Part shown: positions 25,401 to 37,400 of the stretch, piece after piece
Layout of the letters: each line of letters opens with the position of its first letter
Numbering within the stretch: the stretch's first letter is position 1
Assembly (NCBI RefSeq): GCF_000003815.2
Contig: NC_049994.1
Location: 15,260,070-15,324,069 of the forward strand
Source of the DNA: Branchiostoma floridae
Lineage: Eukaryota; Chordata; Leptocardii; Amphioxiformes; Branchiostomatidae
Direction: 5' to 3'
DNA: 64,000 nucleotides
Position numbers and translations under genes: made by a program
The notes under the pieces: model-generated
Told to the model about the DNA's origin: nothing
Databases searched by the model: none
The model's input: the letters and a program-made list of their open reading frames with translations, nothing else

Positions 25401-28400
25401 GATAGAGCAGGGCTTATTGATTGGAGCAAGGGCTATTATAAGGGTAAATACAATTTCAAGCAAATTGCTTTTATCTAAAATTTCCTTCATTCCTTTCTTC
25501 AAAAACAGTCTTAACTCTGCTGAACTTTTATGAAAGCTAAACTTTGCTAGGACATTTACAGTACCCAACAAGTCATGAAGACCCTGACTTTAAGGCACAT
25601 TCATGTTCAGGGAAGCACTTTATTTAAAAGTTATGGCAAAAAGCTTAGGGTACTAAACGTTGGCACTGGGGATAGTAGGGTGGGGTTTTCTTGTACCTCG
25701 CTCTGTATTTTGGTGTTCCGTTTGACGCGCGCGGTGTCCAGATCGTCTGTAACTGCTGTCAATCTTCCTGCCTTTAACTCTCGGTCACGATACTGCACCT
25801 AGTCACGTAACCGGGGGAAACGGGAGGGTGGAGATGATCATATGTAATGGAATGATGGGAGGTCACAGTCAGCCATTTTTAGTGTGTCAAAAGTCAATTG
25901 AAAGGTCATTAACAAAAATCCGTGTGGTCCATAATTTTGTATGGTGCCACCTTTTTGAAGTTAATTTGACAAAAACTGTTTTGAAATTCAAAGCATTTTA
26001 GCATTGAAACAATCCTAAAAATCTAACTCTGTGACAGCTGTTTTGCTTGTTAAGAGAGAAAAACGATACAGAAGTATGGTTTGAAGACAGACTGTGATCT
26101 CAGAGAATGGAGAAAAAAGTGGAATAGTGTGGAGAAGACATGACTTTGAACTGTAGTCATCTGATAAAAGAACTAGAAATATTTCAAGTCTGCTGACCTC
26201 ATTTGTTTTTTCAAACAACAGAAATTGGTGGAAATTTTACATTTCCAAGCATTTTCAGATGACGAGTCATCAATTTAAAATGTTTCCCTACCAAAAAATT
26301 ACTGTTAATCCAGTTCAAAGTCATGCAAATCAAGAAAAAAAAGAAGATGGTACAGTGGATTATAGTCAGTGAAATATCAACACATAGCCAGAGCCATTCA
26401 GTTACTTGGATCTTGAATCTGATCTTTAAGAAAAGTTAAAAGTGTCTTTAAGATTATCTGAAAGAAAACCAAGCAATGAAACATGTCTGGCTTAGTGCTA
26501 AGATTGTTGATATTCCATTAGCTATAATGAAGATGAAGAATCAGAAATGCACATGAGAATGAAGCAGAGTCGCAATGGGGTGAACCGGGAGGGTGTGGCT
26601 CTAGGTTGCCATGGCAATGGGAAACTTTGCACTAGGCCAGCAACTTTACAAAAGATATGTCTATGGGGTATTCTTTTACCATACATGTATAGAGCTCTTT
26701 GAAGCAGCTTGGTACATGGGTTGTTTACAAAAAGGAGCTTCAATACTCATTTTAGAGCCATACAGTAGGCCATTATCAGAGTGCTTTTGGGCAGGAAACT
26801 TGCAAAAGGGTAGCAACTTTACTAAAGCTAACTATGGGGTATCTTTACCTTACATGTGTGCTCTTTTAAGCTGTTTACAGAAAGGAGCTTCTAGGTCGCC
26901 ATACAACAGGCCATTACCACTGTGCTTTACAGCTTTAGGGGAGAGGAGATGAATGATTTCCAACCATTATCAGCAGACCATTGCCTTATAAGGGAAGGGG
27001 GCGATTTTCCTGGGGGGGGGGGTCTGTATTTACCTCGCTGAGCATCTTGGTCACCCCCTTGATTCTGTTCATTTCCGGATCGTCCAGGACGTTGGTGTAG
27101 CGGGCTCCAGTCTTCCTGGTCTTCTTGTCCCTGTATTGCAGCTGGGGGGGGGGGGGGGGGGGATTCCACAGGTTTTATGGACATGTCCTTGGTGAAGAGG
27201 TGTCATGCTCATCCGCAGACCAAGAAAGTAGTATCCAGACTTTCTCTGCCATAACAGTTTTGATGGACATGCTCTTGATGGAGAGACATCATGCTTATTC
27301 ACTGACCAAGATGATATAGCGTTTTTCTCACATCCTTTACCTTAGACGACCATTATCAAGAACTTGCCTCCCGAGCATCTTTTTAACCAGAGGGTTTTCA
27401 GAACTGGTTCAACACACATGCTCTTGAGGATGCCACTAGGACGTCATCATAACCACTAAACCAGCATCTCAACACAGCAGTTTGCTGTGATATGCTGATG
27501 GGTACATCATGCTTATCAACAGGCCGGAACAACATCATCCAATCTTCCTCTGCCACACGAATCTACCACAGGCAGTCAAGAATCTGCTCCTTCAGAATAT
27601 TTGTCTCAGGCATTCTTGGTACCATCTAGCAGGCAATGTATTGAGTAAACTACTTAGTATAGACTTTGAGCATTCCTGTAATACTGATCATCAACAATTT
27701 TTTTCTGTGATGCAATAGGATGCTTAAACAGCCTTGTAAGGTCAAAGACCATGTACATTGTACCCTATAACCTCTTTCTCTAGTTCATGTTATGAGATGC
27801 AGATATGACATGGAGGACCAGACATGCTCAAGACATGTTCCATTGTCATCATTACATCTAAAGATTGTATATTTTCAAGAATTCATCATATACCGGTACC
27901 CCTAGCAGTCATGCCTAAAGGTTCATCTATAGCAATGCACTTTAAACTTAATTTATAAGTCTTTATATATAGGTATAGGTAGACTCCACAGTAATTGTCA
28001 TGCTTAATTGCCATAGATTGGAGTCACATTCAACCGAGCTGTACCTGTATATACTTCATTCAGAAACAAGTTAACATGCTATTTCTCCATCTTTTTCAGG
28101 TTTGTAGATTGAACTACGTATGTACCTCACTCTGGAACTTGCCAACGTTCTTCATACGGTTCAGTTCTGGATCGTCCAGAACCGTGGTGTACCGATTCTT
28201 TTCATCAAACTTTCTCACTGCTACCTGAGCCTACGTGTTGTGAGGAAAGGTGCAGATGAGAGAAAGAAAGAAAGAAAGAAATGAAACAAAATGACAGCAA
28301 GACTCAATAAGAAGGAGAAACAGAAAAGCAAGGTAGTTATAGGACAAACAATACAGAAAAGAAATACACAGCTCCTTTAATATATTTGGTTACAAAGTTC

Positions 28401-31400
28401 ACGTCCTCTTCCAAAATGTTTCATATATTGTTTTTGTTTCTCATGTTGTTCAACCTTGCAAGGCAGGGATAACCAACAATTTGTTTATTTGTTTGTGTTT
28501 ACCTCTGATGCATAGGCATTTGCCTCCTTCAGTCTCTTCATCTCTGGATCCTGCTGGATGGTTGTGTACTTGCCACGCCCCTTGCTGGCATCGTCCTTGT
28601 CCTTAATCTCTCCATAGAGAACCTTAGGAATATCCCAACCAGCCATTGTTTGTTTATGTTACAATTCACTAGACATTAGCTGCTGATTAGCCATTGATAC
28701 AAGATCAGGGAAAGCCCATCACATTGTCTGTGCTGACTGGATTCTGCCTCCAAAAGGCACTTAACCATTCTCACGCTATTCATACTAGTATTAAAGCATT
28801 CCAGATGTCAAGAATGACCACCAGACCACAAAGGTACAACCATAGCTACAAGCAGATTCAGTAAGCCCAACCTGTGTTGGTCGATCTTCGACATAAGAGA
28901 CTGTGCCATGCTATTCACAAATAGAATATGTTTATCAAAAAGCTGTACTGCTTTGAGGGGAGGACTACATGTAAGTATGTAGTATATTTAAGGCAAGCAT
29001 CACTTATTGAGGATTTTGACTGCCAATTCCCCAACATGAAACTTTCCCAATCACAAGCAGTTTTCTGAAAACATTATGCCTTCCGACATAATCCAAAGTC
29101 CAACACCTAGACTTGTATTTGATATCAAGTCACACAACATTCCTTGTGGCAGGCATGAATACCTGGCTTTGGAACTTTCCAACTTCCTGGAGGCGCTTGA
29201 GTTCGGGGTCGTCGATGGCGGCATGGTACTTCTGTCCATGTTGCTCCAGGCGAGTGTGGCCATAGTGGATCTATTGAGAAGTGAATTAGGCAGAGGAGAA
29301 AGATATAGACACCGAAAGGGACAGCCAGCAATACAGGTAGGAAAAATAAATGATCAGCCATTCAAAATTAAGAAGAAAGCGTTAAGACTAAAATAATATA
29401 AAAAGAAATGAAGGGAAAAGAAAATAGGCATGCATCTAACAAAGGTTAAAATAGTGCTACCAATAACAGTGTACACATAAGGGTGTTTTGGAAGGTAAGC
29501 TAGGGATAAGGTGCACTACATGTACATGTGTAAAGTTGCTTAAAGGTATACATGGCATGATTTTTCCAATTTTCTAATGTCAATTTTCCTTGAAGAGCAC
29601 AAATCTTGCCTTGTATACTTTTATTGTGAGCAAACTGAAAGAAAAGCATTACAGGCAGGCAGAAAGGTTTCAACATAAACAAAACAGAGAGAAGAGAGAT
29701 AGAAAGGAACAACAAAGAGCAACAGGTGTCCAGCAAGTGGTGTGTAAGAAGATGGGAAACAGTACACAGATAGATAGAAGGCATGAGATGCATCAGAGCA
29801 AAGAAAAAAACACCAGAGAGACATGGTGGAAGAGAAAGGTTTAGGTTCTGGGAGCAGTTGGAAGGATGGAAGAGGAGAAAGCTTCTTCGAAGGAAGAGAC
29901 AGTGGTCTACTGTAGCTTTGGTTTGGTTTGGTTAGCTAGGCGGATCCTACGACTACAAAGTAAGCTTCTTCTACGAAGGGAAGGGACCTCGTCTACTCTT
30001 GTAAGGCTTCCCTAACTGTTTAGTACTGTTAGTGGATAGTTTCGAGGTCCATGTACCTGACAGTAAGTGAGCGCCTCAGGGTCTGCCATAGTGCACACCG
30101 TCCACGTTGGCTGCCTATATCTTGTTGCCTCCACGACCTTATTATTGTTATTGTTCCCATTCAAAGCCGCTAGGTCCTCATCGAGGGTGCGCACTATCCC
30201 CCGCATCGATTGCTCGTGGAGTTCGATAAGACGGCGCACCATGTCCTGGGTCATGGGGGTGTCATCATCCTCCTCCTGACCCCCATCCCTGAGCGCCTCA
30301 GGGGGAGTGTCCGAGCGGCGACTCGTAACCGACACCCCTGGTTTCTCATCTTTCACCGCCCCTGCTGACTTCAAACCCACCTGCTCTATCGTCTGTTTCA
30401 CCTCTTCTACCTGCTCTTTAGTCTCTACGACATCCCCACCCTTATATATAACCTCCAGCTCCGCCTTTCCAGCAGAGTCGGCCCCTCTTAACTCCTCTCC
30501 GGACAGGCTAAAACCTACCTTCTTCTTCCCACGGTATTTAGGCGCCCCTTTACTACTGCTTGTACCCTCAGTATAGGATGGGATCTCTGGTTCACGATGC
30601 TTACCAGAGGCAACATCTTCGTAGAATTTGGCCATGCTTTCAATATCTAGGGACCACTGAGGTTCCTCAAACTGTGTGCTTTCTGATACCCTATCCCCGA
30701 AAGAGCTCTCAAAAACTTGCCTTTGGTATTCAGCCTGAGCGGTAACTTTGGACAGAGTCAGGGCCCGCTGTGTCTCTGGATCATAAAGGACTGTTGTGTA
30801 GCTACCTTTAGTTTCCTTAAACCTCTTTTCATAGTTAACAAAGCTGTCTAGACGCGAGATCTCGATAACGCGGCTGTTCTCGGAGTTGAACAGCAGGGTC
30901 CTGTAGTTGCTGGTTTCGATGATGAGCTCTTCTTCGAATGCAACTAAGTTGTCAACCCTGGTCAGGTCTATGAGACGTAGGACCACCTTGTTTGTGGCAC
31001 GTTTGACAATGGTCTCAAAGCTTTCCACGTAATCGTTGCGGAAATCCTTCTGTGATGAGATTGAAGACAAGTTCATGGCCTTCTTTGTGGCTGGGTCGTA
31101 CAAAACTGCAACATGAGGCCCAACCTGGTGCGTGAACGCTTCCTTGTACTTGTCAAGGTGCTGGATTTTGGATATTTCCATCACATGCCGTGTTTCTGGG
31201 TCATACAAGATGGCATTGTAGTTCGCCTTTGCGATGTCATAGTCCTCGTGGTATCGGGTGACACCGATAGCCTGGGACATTTCGATTACCCTTAGGATGG
31301 ACATGTCTATGCTGGCGGAGTACGCAGCCCGACCCTCCATTGTTTGAGGGTAGTCTTTGCGATACCTAACCGAGCTCTGAACCTGGGTCAGGTCAAGAGC

Positions 31401-34400
31401 CCGCTGCGTTTCTGGATCAAAGAGGATCGTCGAGTATTTCCCCCTGCCCTTCTGGTGCTCTTCCTGGTACTTTGAAAGGCTCAGGATCCTCGAGAGTTCG
31501 ACCACACGTTTGGTTTCTGGGTCATACATAACGGTGGTGTACTTGTCCTTATCCCTGAGGAACTCCTCCTGGTACTTTATCACACTCTGAACATTTGAGA
31601 TGTCGATGAGTCTCAACAGCTCTTTGTCACCGTATGTAGAGATGTGAGGCCTTCCTTCGAATGTAATCGGGAAGTCCTTCTTATACCCAATCTGTGACTC
31701 TGTCTTTGACAGCTCAATGCATCTCCTAGTCTCAGGATCGTAGATGATGGTTGCGTAGTGTCCTTTCTCTTTCTCGAAGTTCTTCTTATAGTTGACGTAG
31801 CTCTGTATTCTGGTCAGCTCAAGGACCCTCTGCGTCTCAGGATCATACATACAGGTGGTGTAGTCGCCCTTAGACAAGTCATACTCTTTCTGGTATTGTA
31901 TCAAACTCTGTAGTTTAGTGAGCTCGATGATGCGCAGCGTCTCCTTGTCGTCAGGAATGGGGATGTAGGCTGCCCTGCCTTCAAACTCTTGTGGGAAGTC
32001 CCTCCTGTATAAGAGAGTGCTCTGAACTCGGGAGGCTTCTTGTGCATGGCGGGAGTCGATGCTGTCAGTTGCCAGAGTGTACTGTCCCTTCTCTTGCTCA
32101 AACTGCTCGTGGTACTTGAACACACTCTGCATCTTTTGCATCTCAATCACCCGTTGCGTTTCAGGATCGTAGAGAACAGTTTGGTACTGACCAACATTCC
32201 TCTTGTACTCATCCTCGTATTTGACCAGACTCTGGACTGCTGACAGTTCAATGACTCTCTGTGTCTCTGGATCAAAGAGCACTGTTGTGTATTTGCCCTT
32301 GTCCTTCTTGAACTCCTCATGATACTGTGCCAAGCTCTGAAGCTTGCTCACGTCAACGAGACGGAGGATTTCCTTATCAGCCTCATCAGCGCCCTTTCCA
32401 CCGCGGCCTTCCATGCCAACAGGGAAATCCTTCTGGTACTGAATCTGACTCTGCAGTTTCGTAGACTCTACCGCTGTCTTGGTACGGGGGTCCCACAAGA
32501 CAGTTGTGTAATTTCCCTTATCACGATAGAACTGCTCCTGATAGTTTATCAGGCTCTGGACTCTGGAAATCTCAAGGAGTCTCTTGGTTTCCGGGTCGAA
32601 CAGGATAGTGGTGTAACCACCCCTTCCCTTCTCATACTCAGAGCGATACTCGGCCAGGCTGTGCAGTTTGGACATCTCAACAAGCCTGACCATTTCCTTG
32701 TCTGTTGTGGATGAAGTGTAGCCAGGCCTTTGTTGATACTCCAGCGGATAGTCTCTCCTGTACTCGAACGTGCTCTGGAGATGAGTGACATCGGTGGCTC
32801 TACGAGTCTCCACATCGTCCGTAATCTGCATGATGTTGCCCTTTCCTTTTTCGAAGTCCTCGTGGTACTTGAAGGCGCTCTGGATTTCAGACATCTCCAT
32901 AAGGCGTTGTGTCTCAGGATCAAACATAATGGTGGTGTACTGACCCTTCGATCTCCTGTAGTCCTCTTCATATTTGATCAGGCTCTGGATGGAGCTAACC
33001 TCCACAACCCTCTTAGTCTCTGGGTCGTAAAGGACAGTGGTATAGTTGCCCTTGCCTCTCTGGAACTCCTCTTGATACTTCGACAAGCTCTGGAGCTTGC
33101 TGATGTCCACAAGACGCAGGACCTCCTTGTCCTGGTCGTCTATCACACCAGCATCTCTTCCTTCCATGGCAACTGGGAAGTCCTTTTGGTATTCCAGCTG
33201 GCTCTGAGTTTTGGATAACTCTACCACCCGCTTGGTCTCAGGATCGTACAGAACGGTGGTGTAGTTGCCCTTCTGTTGTTGGAACTGTTCTTGGTATTTC
33301 ACCAGGCTCTGTACGTTTGAGAGCTCCATGGTTCTCCTTGTTTCTGGATCAAACAGAATCGTGGTGTAACCGCCTCTTTCCTTCTCGTATCTCTCGTGAT
33401 AGTTGATCAGGCTGTGAAGCTTGGTCATGTTCACCATCCTGACCACCTCTTTTTCGTCGGCAACAGGAGTGTACTGTGGCAGCTGTGCCCGAGCTTCCTT
33501 CCCGTACTCAACTGTACTCTGGAAGTGGGACACCTCCTCTGCCCGTTTTGTCTGAACATCATCTGGTATCTGTGAGTAGATGCTCTTGCCCCTCTCAAAG
33601 TCCTCCTGGTATTTGAAAGCGCTCTGGATTTCAGAAAGCTCCAAAAGACGCTTGGTCTCTGGATCGAACATGACAGTTGTGTACTGTCCCTTATTTTTTT
33701 TGTACTCATCTTCGTACTTGACCGCGCTCTGAATTGAGGACAGTTCAACCACCCTTTGAGTCTCGGGATCGTAAAGAATGGTGGTGTATTTTCCTTTGCC
33801 CTGCTCAAACTCTTCCTGGTACTTGAGGATGCTGTGGAGTTGAGACATGTCCACAAGACGGAGGATTTCTTTGTCAGCCTCTGCACCTGACTGTGCAGCC
33901 CTACCCTCCTTGAAGTCCTTCTGATACTCGACCTGGCTCTGAATCTTGCCAACTTCGATGGCACGTTTAGTCTCAGGATCGAAGAGAACAGTCGTGAAGC
34001 TGCCCTTTTCCTTCTGGAACTGTTCCTGGTATTTGATCAAGCTCTGGATTTTGGACAGCTCAATCAGACGTTTGGTTTCAGGATCGAACATCACAGTGGT
34101 GTAAGCACCCTTTTCATCTTCATACTCCTTGTTGTACCGGATGAGACTGTGGATTTTCTGAAGGTTCACAACTCTCAGCAGCTCTTTGTCATCAGGGATC
34201 GTTGTGTAGCCCGATCTACCTTCGTAACGAAGCGGGTAGTCTTTCGGGTACACCACTGAGCTTTGGACCTTAGTTATCCCTGTCTGCCTCCTTGTCTCAA
34301 CATCGTCAACAACCGATGTGTATTGGCCCTTTTCTTTTTCATACTGCTCATGGTAATGAACATCGCTCTGCTTGCTGGACAGGTCAATGAACCTCTGAGT

Positions 34401-37400
34401 TTCGGGATCATACAGCACAGTTGTGTATCCACCCTTTTCACTCTCAAACTCTTCCTTATATTTGAGGAGACTTTGCACCTTTGACAGTTCCAGAACACGC
34501 TTGGTCTCAGGATCGAATAGGACAGTGGTAAACTTGCCAATGTCATCCTTGTGCTGTTCTTGGTATTTGATCAAACTTTGCAGTTTTGTAACATCCACAA
34601 TTCTCAAAGTTTCCTTGTCGGCAGCCAACGACTGGTACTCTGGACGACCTTCGAACTTGGACGGGAAGTCTTTCTGATATTCGCTCATGCTCTGCCACTT
34701 AGAAACAGACCTAAGACGTTCAGATTCAGGATCATCTGTTACAGTTCTGTAACTACCCTTCATCTCATGATACGCCTTCTGGTATTCAACATTGCTCTGT
34801 ATCTTTCCAACCTCCTGAACACGTTCGGTCTCCGGATCGAACAATATGGTGGTGTATTTTCCCTTGTTCTTTTCGAATTCCTCCTGGTATTTGTTGATAC
34901 TCTGGATTGAGGAGAGTTCCACAACTCGCCTGGTTTCTGGATCATACAGGACAGTGGTGAAGTCTCCTTTGTCCTTTTCATACTCTTCGTGGTACTTCAC
35001 AACACTGTGCAGCTGCGACATTTCTATCACTCTCAACATCTCTTTGTCAGGGACCATTGTGTAGAAGGCCTTCAGTTTCTGATATTCTTTCTGATATTCT
35101 GTCTCGCTGGCAAACTTGCCAACATCCTTGAGTCTCTTGCTGTCAATGTCATCAGCAACAGAGTGGTACTTGCCCTTCTCTTTCTCATACTCGTCATGGT
35201 AAGATACTAAGCTCTGTATCTTTGACAGCTCTGTGAAACGCTGGGTCTCAGGATCATACAAGATGGTGGTAAACTGGTCCTTGTCCTTCTGATACTCCTT
35301 CTGATAGGCAATTGCGCTCTGGATACTGGACAGTTCAACCACCCTCTTGGTCTCGGGATCAAAGAGGATCGTCGTGTACTTGCCCTTGTCTTTCTCAAAC
35401 TCTTCCTGATACTTCAGCAAGCTGTGAAGCTGAGACATCTCCACCACTCTGACTGTCTCCTTGTCTGCAACAGGAGTGTACCCTGTCCTTCCTTCAAACT
35501 CTTGAGGGAAATCCTTTTGGTACTCCAGCTGGCTCTGATACTTCCCAACATCCTTCGCTCTCTTGGTCTGCACATCCTCTTCCACAGAGGTGTACTTTCC
35601 TCGTAGTCCACGGAACTCCTTCTGATATTCTACATCGCTCTGCCACTTTCCAACCTCCTTGTATCGCTTGCTTTCAGGATCGAACAACACTGTGATGTAA
35701 TTGCCCTTGTTTTTCTCAAACTCCTCGTGATATTGCACTGCACTTTGTAGCTTGGAAAGCTCAACCACACGTTTGGTTTCTGGATCAAATAGAATGGTGG
35801 TGTACTTTCCTTTCTCCTTATTGTACTCATCAGTGTAGTGCAGGAGGCTCTGAAGTTTGTTGACCTCGACGATTCGCATGTGCTCCTTGTCATCAGGAGC
35901 TGAGTGATAGATGCCTCTCTCTTCCAACCACTTCCTGACATACTCATACTGGCTCTGGTGGCGGGACACCTCCCTGATCCTCTCAGACACAGGATCGTCA
36001 GTGACCAGCTGGTACTGACCCTTGTCTCTTTCAAACTGTAGATGGTACTCATTTAAGCTCTGAAGCTTCGACATCTCCATCGTGCGGGAGGTCTCTGGAT
36101 CGAACATTACAGTCGTGTACTTGTCTTTGTTTGCTTGGTATTTCTTCTCATATTGGATGACGCTCTGAATGCTTGAAAGCTCCACGACACGCTTAGTCTC
36201 GGGATCGAACAGAACGGTTGTGAACCTGTCCTTGTCTTTCTCGAATTGCTCCCGATACTTGATGAGGTTGTGGAGCTGGGACATCTCGACCACGCGGATG
36301 GTTTCCTTGTCGGTTACGGGGGTGTATCCTGCCCTCTCTGTCATCTGTTGCGGGAAGTCCTTTTGGTATTCAAGCTGACTTTGCAGTTTGCCAGCCTCCG
36401 TTGCATGTTTGGTCGCAACTGTGTCTGCAGTGGCTGTGTACTTGCCACGGAGGTCTTTGAACTCTTTCTGATACTCCACATCACTGGCGAGTTTGCCCAC
36501 TTCCTTGTATCGCTGAGACTCGGGGTCAAACAAGACAGTGATGTAGTTGCCCTTGTTCTTCTCAAACTCTTGCTGATAGTAATTCATGCTCTGAAGCTTG
36601 GACAGCTCGACAACTCGCTTTGTTTCCGGATCGAACAGTACGGTGGTGAACTGGCCCTTCTCTTTCTCAAATGTCTCGTGATACTGCACAAGACTGTGCA
36701 GCTTGTTCATCTCCACAACACGCACTTGCTCTCGGTCATCAGCGACCATTGTGTATTGCCCCTTCTTTCTGCGATGTTCCCTTTCATACTCATACGGACT
36801 CTGGTACTTTGTTGTCTCCTTGACTCTCTGAGTATTGGGATCATCCGCCACGGCAGTATACTTTCTCCTCCTTTCCCATTCCATCGGGTGGTCAACAGGA
36901 TACTCCACCGAGCTCGCCAATTTACCAACTTCCTTGGCATGCGTTGCTCTCATCTCATCAGTCGTTGTGGTGTACAGTCCCTTCTTCTCGTGATAGTCTT
37001 TCTCGTATTCTACCCTGCTCTGCATTTTGGACATATCTGATGCATGCACAGTCTGAACATCATCTGCAACCATCTGGTAGCCTTCTCTTCCTGTCATCTG
37101 CTCTGGGAAGTCCTTCTTGTACTTCACCTGGCTGTACATGTGCTTCATCCCAAGCTGCCTCTCCATCTCCTTGTCATAATCCAGCCATGCCGTGTACCAG
37201 CCGAGACCCCGTTCCTCGAGGAACGTGCGCTGGTACTCATACTGGCTCTGCAACTTGGTCATCTCCTGCACTCTCCTCGTCTGTGGATCGTCTCCCACCA
37301 TGGTGTACTTATCCTTTGACGCCTCGTAGTCTTTCTCGTACTCGATCCTGCTCTGCATCTTCCCAACATCCTTCATCCTCATGCTCTCTGGGTCATCAGT

